64,000 bases of DNA. Source: Arenibacter latericius DSM 15913 (lineage in GTDB: Bacteria > Bacteroidota > Bacteroidia > Flavobacteriales > Flavobacteriaceae). Under the pieces are notes generated by a model. It saw only the letters and a list, made by a program, of their open reading frames with translations. It did no database searches and was not told the origin of the DNA. The translations under genes were made by a program, and so were the position numbers. The stretch covers positions 124,001-188,000 of the forward strand of contig NZ_AUKX01000002.1 of the NCBI RefSeq assembly GCF_000424985.1, written 5' to 3'. Below, one piece after another: positions 27,171 through 37,500 of this stretch. Position 1 is the first letter of the stretch. Each line of letters begins with the position of its first letter.

Positions 27171-27356
27171 CTTAGTGGACTTGGTTATAGGGTGGTTTTG
27201 TAATGTTTGGTTTGTTGGTTAATGGGGCGGTAATAAGACTTGCCGGAGTAGGGAAGTTACGAAAACCTTATCTTTTTGACTAAATATCTCTAAACCAATA
27301 TGCAGAAATACAGTTGGTTGTATTGTTTAGGGTTGCTGCTAAATAGGATCGAGGGA

Positions 27357-28649
27357 TTACCTTCTTAATGCGTGCACCGCAGTAGTTTTTTTAAAAAAGA
27401 TCAATGCATCATAACGCATAGGCACTATGGTAGGTACAAACTGCCTTTGGTCCCATTTTGGGTTATACACTACTCCTACCGCTCTATTCCCAGTTACTTT
27501 TAAGTTTTTTTCCTTGCGGTCTTCTTGGTCAAAAATTAAATACATTTTTTCCAGGCCAAGGGTATTTAATTGATATTCTATACTGTTGGGTACTGCGGGA
27601 GGAATAGTCATTTCCTGCATTTTAGCACCCCAACTGGATCCTGCAATAACTTTCCCCTCATAAGTGGTAAAACCGATTAAAAACACCTTCTCGTTTCCAA
27701 GGTCTGCGCGACTTAGTTGTCCTATGTTTTTCTCGCCAGATCTTCTCATATTAGTATATTCTGCATCCCCAATATGAGTATTATGAGCCCATATTATACC
27801 TTTTGAGTGTTCCCCGTATAGGGTTAGCAGCTCATTAACGGTTCCATGCATATGATGAACTCTTGAATTCCATGAAACATTGCCTGATGAAGCCACACTT
27901 TCTCTATAAAACTCTTCAGCATTATGAACAACTACTGCATTCTGAAGTAGATAAAAATAGGTGTCCTTGGAAAGCTCTGGAAAGTTTTCAGGATGATTTC
28001 TTATATACTCCACAACATTTTTAGTAGCCAAGGTGCATGCATTTTTTCCTGCTTCTACTGCACGGGCATACGTCCAACTATCTCCTTTGTGGGGCGCAAA
28101 GCAATTATATTGTTCTTTTACGTATTTATAAGCAATTTTATTGGTCTCTTTTAGGAGGTCTAATACTACTTTTTTGGAGTTCCACTCATCGTACACATCC
28201 ATACCATAAAAGCCAACTTTTTTATCTTGTGGTAATTGGTCATTGTGTTTTCTGAGCCACTCTGCTAGTGCCACCACTTCTTCATTGGCCCACATCCAGG
28301 TAGGCCACCTATTAAGTTGTAATAAAACCTCTTTTGCTGAGTTGGCGGCACCGTCCAAGTTTTTTACATAACGATTAAGATGGTATAAGCTAGCAAAATC
28401 GCCTTCTACGGCAATAAAGCTAAACCCCTGTTCTGCTATTAACCTGCGACTAATTTTATCGCGCCACAGGTAATATTCGTGAGTACCATGGCTGGCCTCG
28501 CCTAATAAGACTAATTCCTTGTTGGCAGCAGCTAAAATTAGTTGGTCTAAACTGGCGTCTCCATCAAGGGAGATTGCTTTTTTTGCAAGCAGCTGCGCAT
28601 TACACGATACAAAGCTAAAAAACAACAAGATTTTAAAAAGGAACTTCAT
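27357..28649 (-). CDS. Erythromycin esterase family protein
   Basis: About 430 residues. An upstream in-frame ATG at 28664 exists, but the ATG at 28649 gives a clean signal peptide (MKFLFKILLFFSFVSC), possibly with lipidated Cys16. The Ere-type active-site motifs are present: LLGEASHGTHEYYLWRDKI with His and Glu, FIAVEGDFASLYHLN, RWPTWMWANEEV and WAHNTHIGDAEYT. Ere enzymes hydrolyse the macrolide lactone, but most chromosomal homologues in Bacteroidota have no demonstrated antibiotic target. The exported location would be unusual for the resistance enzymes EreA/EreB, which act in the cytoplasm. No resistance-gene context is seen. Confidence 0.85.
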   Translation of the reverse strand: MKFLFKILLFFSFVSCNAQLLAKKAISLDGDASLDQLILAAANKELVLLGEASHGTHEYYLWRDKISRRLIAEQGFSFIAVEGDFASLYHLNRYVKNLDGAANSAKEVLLQLNRWPTWMWANEEVVALAEWLRKHNDQLPQDKKVGFYGMDVYDEWNSKKVVLDLLKETNKIAYKYVKEQYNCFAPHKGDSWTYARAVEAGKNACTLATKNVVEYIRNHPENFPELSKDTYFYLLQNAVVVHNAEEFYRESVASSGNVSWNSRVHHMHGTVNELLTLYGEHSKGIIWAHNTHIGDAEYTNMRRSGEKNIGQLSRADLGNEKVFLIGFTTYEGKVIAGSSWGAKMQEMTIPPAVPNSIEYQLNTLGLEKMYLIFDQEDRKEKNLKVTGNRAVGVVYNPKWDQRQFVPTIVPMRYDALIFFKKTTAVHALRR

Positions 28650-28664
28650 TTCTAGTACATTCAT

Positions 28665-29278
28665 AGGTAAATGAATGTAACCATTATTAAGGTGGTTGTC
28701 AAGTTATGAAGGTCGCGAAGGTGCAAGGTTTTGTTTGTGCCCGTGTACAGGCTAATCTTGGGGTCGTACAACACTCTTTCGGAGTTTTACCCCGACAGAA
28801 ACCTTTACAATAGATATTTGAAAAGGCTTTACAGTAGTACCGGTATTGTCTAAAATAGGAAAAGAAAGCCTTTTTGTCATCTCATCTTGGGATTTAATTT
28901 TTTTAATCTTCTATAGCGTTTAATCAAGGTCTGTTAGGATGATTAGTACTCCATAAATTGAACCACATCTACCACTAAAAATTTATTGTTATTACATTAT
29001 CATATCCATATTATGATAAATTTTAAGCGTAATTCTTACGTTTATTTTTAAAGAAATTAATTGATTTAGTCAGAATTTCAGGAGTTTGTTTACTTATTTA
29101 TTTTAAGTATTGGCAGTTTAATATACTGTAAGTAAGGTGTTTATGATGTAATTTTCTTAATAATTAACAGGATTTTTACACTTTGTTAGAATATGGTGAT
29201 GGATTGTAAATTTTAAGTTAATTTTAGTACATTTAGCAATTAATTAACTAATTAACCAATTCGACTAACTAAATTATT
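28665..29278. other. Long leader/intergenic region upstream of susC
   Basis: About 610 bp without a gene. It contains an inverted repeat TTATCATA/TATGATAA (28997-29004 and 29012-29019) and an imperfect hairpin AAGCGTAA/TTACGTTT around 29026-29044. A nested pair of TTACTTA/TAAGTAA arms encloses CAGT/ACTG near 29092-29138. A weak promoter candidate is TTG near 29205 with TACATTTA near 29228, some 45 bp before the ATG. These point to regulation of the SusCD locus, but none is decisive. Confidence 0.45.
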
Positions 29279-32200
29279 ATGAAGAACAAACTTTCTTTTA
29301 AAAAGAAAAGTGTAATCTCAAATGTCTGGTGTTTGGGGTTATTTTTTCTCTTATGTGGTTTTTCGGTGACAACAGCTTTTGGTCAACAAATAACTGTAAG
29401 TGGAACCGTTACTGCTGCTTCGGATAAAATGCCATTGCCAGGTGTTTCTATTGTAGATGTTAACGAGCCTACTAATGGTGTTGTCACTGATTTTGATGGG
29501 AATTATCAAATAACTTTATCTAATAGTGATACAAGCTTAAGATTCAGTTATATTGGTTTCAAGGCTGTGGAAGTACCCGTAAACAGTCAACAGGAGCTAA
29601 ATGTTGAGATGAATGAAGATGTCGCTAGTTTAGATGAGGTGGTTGTTGTGGGCTATGGAACACAAAAGAGAGCTACTGTAACTGGATCTGTTTCATCTGT
29701 AAAAGGAGAAGAACTAGTGAAGTCTCCATCAGTAAACCTTTCTAATACCTTATCTGGTAGGGTGGCAGGATTGTTTGTTCAACAATCTGGTGCAGAGCCA
29801 GGTTTTGACAATGCAGCTATAAGGATTAGAGGAACTAATACTTATAACAATACAGGTGCATTGGTTGTTGTAGATGGTATTCCAGATAGGGATGGTGGAT
29901 TAAGTAGAATAAATCCCGCGGATATTGAAAACATTTCTGTCCTTAAGGATGCTTCGGCGGCTATATATGGTGCGAGAGCGGCGAATGGGGTAATTTTAAT
30001 TACCACTAAGCGAGGTAAGAGTGGGAAACCTCAAATTACTTATTCTTCTAATCAAGGTTGGGCAAAGCCAACTATGACTCCAGAATTGGCAAATGCTCCA
30101 CAATACGCCGAACTGAGAAATGAATTGGAAATATATAATCTTCCGGTAAATGAATGGGCGGGTGCTACTGCAGGGTTTAACTCTTCTGGTACATATACTA
30201 GACCAGATGGATCTACCAGAAACGCAATTTATTCCCCAGAGGATATTGCGCTTTTTGCTAATGGTGAAGATCCGTGGGGACACCCAAATACAGATTGGTT
30301 TGACGAAACTTTTAAAAGGGGAGCGTCCCAAGAGAAACACACTATGCAAATGACAGGTGGGAGTGATAATTTTAACTACTTCACATCTTTAGGATACTTA
30401 AAGCAGGATGCCTATTATAAGAATTCAGCTACTGGTTATGAACAATACGATATCAGAGTAAATTTAGATGCTAAAATTACCGAAGGCATTAAACTTAGCC
30501 TAGGAGTATTGGGAAGAGAAGAATACAGACATTATCCTACTGAAAGTGCAGGAGCTATTTTTAGAATGCTTACTCGTGGGCGGCCAACCGAACCTGCTTT
30601 TTGGCCTAACGGTCTGCCGGGTCCAGATATTGAAAATGGACAAAATCCAGTTGTTATTACAACTAGTGAAACAGGATATGATAGAGAAAAGCGTGATTAC
30701 TTTCAATCTAATGCTACCTTGGATATTGAAGTTCCATGGGTGAAAGGCTTGGCCGTTCAAACAACCGCAGCCATTGATAAAAGTTTTGCAAATAGAAAGG
30801 TATGGAGAACCCCGTGGTACTTATATACTTGGGACGGTAATTCTTTGGGAGGCGATGGTCTACCAGATTTAGTGAAAGGTAAGAGAGGTCCAGCGGAGCC
30901 AAACTTAACGCAATATTCTAGTAACACGCTAAACATTTTGTTAAGTGCTAATGCTACTTATAAGCGAACTATAGGGGATCATAACTTCTTAGTTTTAGCA
31001 GGGGTTAGTAAGGAAACTACAGAATATGAAGGGTTTAATGCCTATAGAAGATTTTTTATTTCGCCGGTAATTGATGATCTTTTTGCTGGGGGAGATTTAC
31101 AAAAAGATAATGGAGGTTCTTCTGATAAAGCATCTCGATTGAACTACTTTGGTCGTGTTTCTTATGATTTCAAAGAAAAATACCTAATGGAATTCTTGTG
31201 GAGATATGATGGTTCGTACTTGTTCCCTGAGGAAACAAGATATGGGTTCTTCCCTGGTTTTTCTGCAGGGTGGGTAGTTACTAAAGAGAATTTTATAGCT
31301 GATAACTTAAATAATGAGTCTTTTCTTAATTTCTTGAAATTAAGGGGGTCATGGGGGCAATTAGGTAATGATAAATTTAATGATGCAGATTTTCCTTCCA
31401 ATCAATATTTAGCTACTTACGGTTTTGGAAGTTATGTTATAAATAATGCTGAGGTGACTACTATCAGTGAGTCTAAAGTTCCAAACCCAGCTATCACTTG
31501 GGAGGTTGCAACAAATATAAATGTTGGTTTAGATGCCAGATTTTTACAAAATAAATTCAATCTTGAATTTGATTGGTTTTTAAATAAAAGAACGGATATT
31601 TTAACTACTCCGTCAGCATCACTACCAGCACTTTCTGGAATTACGCCCCCAAGGCAAAATTTTGGAGAGGTAGAGAATAAAGGATTCGACTTTATATTAG
31701 GGTATAACGGTTATGCAGGTGATTTTTCTTATAGCATAAGTCTTAATGGGGGATATGCTAAGAATAAAATTATCTTTAATGATGAAGCGGAAGGTTCGCC
31801 AGAATGGCAACGCGCAACAGGAAGGTCAATTCGCTCAAACTTAGTTTATGGATATGATGGAGTTTTTGCTACCCAAGAAGAAATTGATGCAGAAACTTTG
31901 GATTATACCGCACTTGTTAATAATCTTAGACCTGGAGACATGAAAATATTGGATTACGATGGTGATGGTAAAATTACTCCAGATGACAGATTTAGGACTG
32001 ATAAGAATTCTAACCCTACATTTCAGGGAGGTATTAACTTAACTGCAAATTATAAGAACTTCGATTTTAGTTTGCTTTTTCAAGGAGCTACAGGAGGTGA
32101 GGTATTTTTAAACTTTAACGAATCTGGGACTATAGGAAACTATCCATTAAGTATTTATAATAATAGATGGACAGTTAATAACCCTAGCAGTTCGCATCCG

Positions 32201-32476
32201 AGAATTACTAATCGTGCTGATCAGTACTATAGTAACGGGAATACGTATTGGAGACAAAACACCGATTATATGAGGTTAAAGAATATAGAACTGGGTTATA
32301 GCTTTCCGGAAGATATTATTGGTAAGATTGGTTTGGAACAATTTAGATTTTATATCAATGGATCAAATCTCTTTACTATTACAGATTCTTTGTTTGATCC
32401 CGAGGGGACTAGTGCAAATGGAAGAGATTACCCTAATTCAACAATTCTTAGCGCAGGATTTTCTGTAAGATTTTAA
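29279..32476 (+). CDS. SusC/RagA family TonB-linked outer-membrane transporter
   Basis: 1065 residues. An N-terminal signal (to about residue 36, VTTAFGQQ) is followed by a CarboxypepD_reg-like domain (ITVSGTVTAASDKMPLPGVSI; GVVTDFDGNYQI) and the SusC-type plug motif LDEVVVVGYGTQKRATVTGSVSSVKGEEL (about 120-150), then ENISVLKDASAAIYGARAANGVILITTKRG. The long barrel ends in a Ser-Val-Arg-Phe terminus. SusC proteins import oligosaccharides or peptides together with a SusD lid. The partner SusD follows after five bases. The substrate is not evident because no glycoside hydrolase, lyase or regulator sits beside the pair. Confidence 0.97.
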   Translation: MKNKLSFKKKSVISNVWCLGLFFLLCGFSVTTAFGQQITVSGTVTAASDKMPLPGVSIVDVNEPTNGVVTDFDGNYQITLSNSDTSLRFSYIGFKAVEVPVNSQQELNVEMNEDVASLDEVVVVGYGTQKRATVTGSVSSVKGEELVKSPSVNLSNTLSGRVAGLFVQQSGAEPGFDNAAIRIRGTNTYNNTGALVVVDGIPDRDGGLSRINPADIENISVLKDASAAIYGARAANGVILITTKRGKSGKPQITYSSNQGWAKPTMTPELANAPQYAELRNELEIYNLPVNEWAGATAGFNSSGTYTRPDGSTRNAIYSPEDIALFANGEDPWGHPNTDWFDETFKRGASQEKHTMQMTGGSDNFNYFTSLGYLKQDAYYKNSATGYEQYDIRVNLDAKITEGIKLSLGVLGREEYRHYPTESAGAIFRMLTRGRPTEPAFWPNGLPGPDIENGQNPVVITTSETGYDREKRDYFQSNATLDIEVPWVKGLAVQTTAAIDKSFANRKVWRTPWYLYTWDGNSLGGDGLPDLVKGKRGPAEPNLTQYSSNTLNILLSANATYKRTIGDHNFLVLAGVSKETTEYEGFNAYRRFFISPVIDDLFAGGDLQKDNGGSSDKASRLNYFGRVSYDFKEKYLMEFLWRYDGSYLFPEETRYGFFPGFSAGWVVTKENFIADNLNNESFLNFLKLRGSWGQLGNDKFNDADFPSNQYLATYGFGSYVINNAEVTTISESKVPNPAITWEVATNINVGLDARFLQNKFNLEFDWFLNKRTDILTTPSASLPALSGITPPRQNFGEVENKGFDFILGYNGYAGDFSYSISLNGGYAKNKIIFNDEAEGSPEWQRATGRSIRSNLVYGYDGVFATQEEIDAETLDYTALVNNLRPGDMKILDYDGDGKITPDDRFRTDKNSNPTFQGGINLTANYKNFDFSLLFQGATGGEVFLNFNESGTIGNYPLSIYNNRWTVNNPSSSHPRITNRADQYYSNGNTYWRQNTDYMRLKNIELGYSFPEDIIGKIGLEQFRFYINGSNLFTITDSLFDPEGTSANGRDYPNSTILSAGFSVRF

Positions 32477-32481
32477 AATAT

Positions 32482-34353
32482 ATGAAAGCTAAAACTATGA
32501 AACAGAGAAAAATAATATACGCATTGGCAATATCGGCATTTGCTTTTCTGGCAAGTTGTAACGATGACTTTGTTAATATCACCCCATTAAGTGAAGTATC
32601 CGAGGAAAGTGTATGGACAGATGAAGGGTTGGCTGCAGCAGCAGTTACAGGGGTGTATAATGGACTAGGAGCCGGTGGATTTGATGAGCAAATGTTGGCT
32701 TCGCTTTCAGATGAAGCAATTTTCACCCATACAGGTCGTGGGATAAATACAGTAAACGAATCGCGTGCTAACTCTAATGATACGGGCTGGATAAATAATA
32801 CTCATGAATGGAGTAATATGTATCGCTATATCAGAGCTGCAAATATTGCAATTAAAAATTTAAATGAAGGAGGCTTAGAGAACACTGAATTAAGAGAGCG
32901 TTTGCTAGGAGAAGCATTGTATCTTAGAGCATACTATTACCATCAATTAGTTCGTTTTTATGGTGGAGTGCCATTGTCTGATGAGCCTTTTACATTAGAT
33001 TCTGATTTTAATATTCCAAGGAATACCTTTGAGGAGTCCGTTAACTTTATAGTGGCCGATTGTGATGCAGCCTTTGAATTGTTGGATGGGAAAAATATGG
33101 AATCCGGTAGAGCGAATGCTGCTACTGCACTAGCACTTAAATCACGTATTTTAGTGTATGCAGCAAGTGATTTATATGACAATTCTACGGCATCTGCTAA
33201 TTCTTCCTTAATTGCAGGGTATTCTAATCCAGAATTGATTGGATATACTTCTGGCAGTCAACAAGAAAGATGGACAAGAGCTAGGAATGCTGCAAAAGCA
33301 GCATTGGATTACTCTAATGCAGGATATAAATTGGGTCTTTCTGCTCCGGTTTCGTTAGAAGAAGGGGAGCAAAACTATCTAAATATTTCATTGGCACGTA
33401 ATGGAGGTGAAGCTGATATTATCTGGGAAAGACAGTATGTAGAATCAACCGGTCCTGGTAGGCAAATTGGACTTTTTAATGGGCCAAATGGTTATCATAA
33501 CTGGGCTGGAAATACGCCAATTCAAAATTTAATTGATGCTTATGCTATGAGTGATGGGTCTGAATTTGATTGGGATGATCCAGATCATAGTAGTATGCCA
33601 TATGAAAACAGGGAGCCTAGGTTCTATGCTTCAATCTTATATGATGGTGCAGACTGGAAACCGAGACCAGCTGATGCGGCAGATAGAGATCCAGCAAATC
33701 AAATACAAACTGGACAGTATGATATTATAGGAACTGATGGTAATGTAACTACCCATTTTGGTTTAGATACAAGACAAGGGCCTATTGAAGATTGGAATGG
33801 TACTAGAACTGGATATTATTTTAAGAAGTTTATAGAGCCAGATCCTGCATTCGTAGATCAAACTGATTTTCAAACTATTCCTTGGCCATTCTTTAGGCAA
33901 ACTGAGTTAGTGTTGAATTATGTAGAAGCAGTTTTAGAAGCAGATGGGGATGAGGCTGAAGCAAAAGCATGGTTAGATAAAATACGTTTCCGGGTTGGAT
34001 TGCCAGCGGTTACAGAGTCTGGCGAAGACCTAAAGGAATTATATAGAAACGAAAGGAGATTAGAGTTGGCCTTTGAGGAACATAGATACCATGATGCTAG
34101 GCGTTGGATGATTGCGCCTACTACATTAGGGGCTCCAGCAGGAATAATTCAAATTACAGGAACTTTAAAACCGGGTGCACAGGTTACTAAGTACAAATAT
34201 GACCCTGATAATTACAATTATTCGTATGTTCCAGGGATTGTGGATCCTGGGTTTGAAAATAGATTATGGTTAGATAAATCTTATTTTAGACCTATAAATA
34301 ATAACGAATTGAAATCTAATACTAGTTTGGTTCAAAACCCGGGCTATGAATAG
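32482..34353 (+). CDS. SusD/RagB family substrate-binding lipoprotein
   Basis: 623 residues with a lipobox at Cys26 (FAFLASC|NDDF). It shows the SusD N-terminal features TPLSEVSEESVWTDEGLAAAAVTGVYNGL and EALYLRAYYYHQLVRFYGGVPLS (TPR-like helices), and the C-terminal RNERRLELAFEEHRYHDARRW motif that is nearly invariant in the family. The protein caps the SusC barrel at the cell surface and binds the ligand. An ATG at codon 6 is an alternative start. It forms an operon with the preceding SusC and ends at a terminator, with the FG-GAP gene after it. Confidence 0.97.
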   Translation: MKAKTMKQRKIIYALAISAFAFLASCNDDFVNITPLSEVSEESVWTDEGLAAAAVTGVYNGLGAGGFDEQMLASLSDEAIFTHTGRGINTVNESRANSNDTGWINNTHEWSNMYRYIRAANIAIKNLNEGGLENTELRERLLGEALYLRAYYYHQLVRFYGGVPLSDEPFTLDSDFNIPRNTFEESVNFIVADCDAAFELLDGKNMESGRANAATALALKSRILVYAASDLYDNSTASANSSLIAGYSNPELIGYTSGSQQERWTRARNAAKAALDYSNAGYKLGLSAPVSLEEGEQNYLNISLARNGGEADIIWERQYVESTGPGRQIGLFNGPNGYHNWAGNTPIQNLIDAYAMSDGSEFDWDDPDHSSMPYENREPRFYASILYDGADWKPRPADAADRDPANQIQTGQYDIIGTDGNVTTHFGLDTRQGPIEDWNGTRTGYYFKKFIEPDPAFVDQTDFQTIPWPFFRQTELVLNYVEAVLEADGDEAEAKAWLDKIRFRVGLPAVTESGEDLKELYRNERRLELAFEEHRYHDARRWMIAPTTLGAPAGIIQITGTLKPGAQVTKYKYDPDNYNYSYVPGIVDPGFENRLWLDKSYFRPINNNELKSNTSLVQNPGYE

Positions 34354-34369
34354 AATAACCTAATATCGT

Positions 34370-34411
34370 AAAAAGACCCAATAGCTATAAAATGAAGTTG
34401 GGTCTTTTTTT
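34370..34411 (+). terminator. Terminator after the SusD gene
   Basis: AAAAGACCCAA (34371-34381) pairs with TTGGGTCTTTT (34398-34408) around a 16-base loop, ending in a T-run. It probably lowers, rather than prevents, read-through into the next gene. Confidence 0.88.
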
Positions 34412-34529
34412 ATATCCATAAATTCAGCTAATTTACGTCATTGTAACTATCCATTAAGCTGCGTTAAATTAAACAGTAACGAATGGAGGTTTTATTAAGT
34501 TTTAATAAGGAGTGTTTAAACAGTTTTTA

Positions 34530-37500
34530 ATGAAGAATTTTACAATACCTATCATATTATTTGCAATGCTCGTTAGCAGTTGTGGTGAAGAGTATAATTT
34601 GTCCGGTTTGAATTCCGAAGAGGAATCTATTTTTACCAAACTTAGTATGGCAGAGACCGGAATAGACTTTTCTAATGATCTCGATGAGGACATGAGATTC
34701 AATGGGTTGCAATATGAGTATTATTATAATGGTAGTGGCTTAGCTGTAGCTGACTTTAATAATGATGGGTTAAAGGACCTATTTTTTGTGTCTACCCTAA
34801 AGCAACACAAGCTATTTTTGAATAGAGGAGATCTTCAATTTGAAGATGTTTCTGATATGACGGGGATTTTGTATCGGCAGAAGTTTTCTGGTGGGATTAC
34901 TATTGTAGATATAAATAATGACGGTTGGATGGATATTTATATTTCTAATTCCGGCAAATTTAACGATCCTGAGAAAAGAAAGAACGAGTTGTATATTAAT
35001 ATGGGTGCAGATAATAAAAGTGGCATTCCCACATTTACAGAGCAGAGCGTCAAATATGGCTTGGATCTCTCTGATTGTTCTACACAGGCTGTGTTCTTTG
35101 ATTATGATAATGATGGTGACTTAGATTTATTTCTTTTAAACCATTCGCCAACTCCATACCCAACAGGGGTTTCTTTAGCAGAATTGATGACTATGGATGG
35201 TGGTGTGGCTAATGATAGATTACTAAGAAATGATAATAATTTCTTTACAGATGTTAGTAAAGAGGCTGGTATAGCTCAAAATCGGTTGGAGTACGGTTTA
35301 GGTGTGGCAGTTGGAGATGTAAATAATGATGGATGGCCAGACATTTACATTTCTAATGATTATTCTGGAAAGGATCATTTGTACATTAATAATGGTGATG
35401 GTACATTTTCTGATAGAATTCATGATGCTATGAACCATATCTCATTCTTTGCTATGGGTAATGATATTGCAGACATCAATAATGATGGTTGGTTAGATAT
35501 TATGACTGTAGATATGATGGGTGATAATAGCTATGATCAGAAGACAAGTATGAGTGGTATGAATCCAAAAAGCTTTCATGAATCGGTAGATATTGGGTTG
35601 CATCATCAATACATGTATAATACGCTACAATTAAATTCTGGGTTTTTAGAGGATAATGTTCCCGTCTTTTCAGATATCGCGCAGTTAACTGGTACTTCAA
35701 GTACCGACTGGAGTTGGGGTCCCTTATTTTTTGATATGGATAATGATGGGCACAAAGACCTTTTTGTGTCCAATGGAATAAAACGTGATTTTAGAAATAA
35801 CGATTTTGTAAATTATGTTAACAAGAAGCAGGATTCCATTTTCAAGGCCAAATCTTTCGACCCTAAAAAATATATTACCGATGTCTTGGATAAGATGCCA
35901 AGTAGAAAGAAAGAAAATTATTTTTATAGAAATAGAGGGAATCTGGATTTTGTCAATATGAATAGAGCATGGGGTGATGGTAGTGTTACAAGTTCTAATG
36001 GAGCAGTATATGCAGATTTGGATAATGATGGCGATTTAGAAATTATAGTGAATAATTCAGATGATAAGGCTTATATTCTTAAGAATAATTCTAGGGAGTT
36101 AGGGCTAGGTCGTTATATTGCTTTTAAACTAAATGGCCCTTCAAGTAATATAGATGGGATTGGGACAAGAGTTATTGTTACCACAGAAGAAGGAAGCCAA
36201 GTGCAAGAGCTGTATTTTACTAGAGGATTTATGTCTGCAATGGGCCGTCAGCTTCATTTTGGTTTGGGTGCAGCAAAAGAGGTTAAAGTAGAAGTTATAT
36301 GGCCAGATAATAAACGACAGCTGATTAAGAATGTTAAGGCAGATCAATTGTTAACATTGAACTATAGTGATGCTAAGAAAGTTCCTTCTAGTACCGATTT
36401 ACCGCTAAATATTTTCGAGTTGAGTGAAATAACGGGAATTGATTATCATCATGTTGAAAATGATTTTGATGATTTTGAAAGGGAGAGTTTGCTTCCTCAT
36501 AAAATGTCTGACGAAGGACCGGCTATTGCAGTTGGTGATATAAATGGGGATGGTTTAGATGATATTCATATAGGAGGTGCACTTGGTAGCCCTGGGATTA
36601 TTTATATACAGCAGAAAGATGGAAGCTTTATAGAAACTAATAAGGAGCTAATGATGAAGGATTCTGTGTATGAAGACGTGGCTTCTTTGTTCATAGATGT
36701 GGATGGAGATAATGATTTGGACTTATATGTGGTAAGCGGTGGAAACGAAAATGATGAAGGGTCTCCACTTTTATTGGATAGGATTTATATAAATAATGGG
36801 AGTGGGCAATTTCAATATGACCCCAATGCCCTACCTAAAATTGCTATTAGTGGTTCTATTGTTAAAGCGGTAGATTATGATAATGATGGAGATTTAGATC
36901 TCTTCATCGGTGGTAGACAGGTTCCAGGAGAGTATCCAAAGGCTCCTAAGAGCTATTTATTACAAAATAATAGCGAGAATGGTAAAGTTGTTTTCAGTGA
37001 GGTTAAAGATGTCTTTGGAGAAGTAAACCCAAATTTAGGAATGGTAACGGATGCATTATGGGTAGATCTGAATAAGGATGGTAATATGGATTTAGTGGTA
37101 ACCGGAGAATGGATGCCTATACGTGTTTTTGAAAATGATGGTAAGGGTGCTTTCATAGAAAAAACTGAAGAATATGGATTTAATGAGACCAATGGGTGGT
37201 GGTATAGTTTAGCTGCTTACGATTTTGATAACGACGGCGACTTAGATATAGTTGCTGGGAACCTCGGATTAAACTATAAATATAAAGCAGAGAAAGACGC
37301 TCCTTTTGAAGTTTATGGAAGTGATTTTGATGAATCTGGCACTAATGATATTGTTTTAGGATTCTATGACGATGAGAAATTAGTTCCTGTAAGAGGGAGG
37401 CAATGTTCTTCTGAGCAGATGCCTTTCATTAAAAAGAAATTCCCAACATATGATTCGTTTGGTAAAGCAACAATCGATGATATTTTTGATGAAAATCAAT

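Noticed and set aside
27357-28649. Acquired macrolide-resistance gene
   Set aside because: The gene is chromosomal with typical composition, is exported, and has no mobile element or resistance neighbours; only family membership supports it.
28720-28860. Possible tRNA or small RNA near the TCGGAGTTTTACCCCGAC sequence upstream of susC
   Set aside because: The arms do not fold into a cloverleaf and the stem is only four to five pairs; no anticodon loop could be placed.
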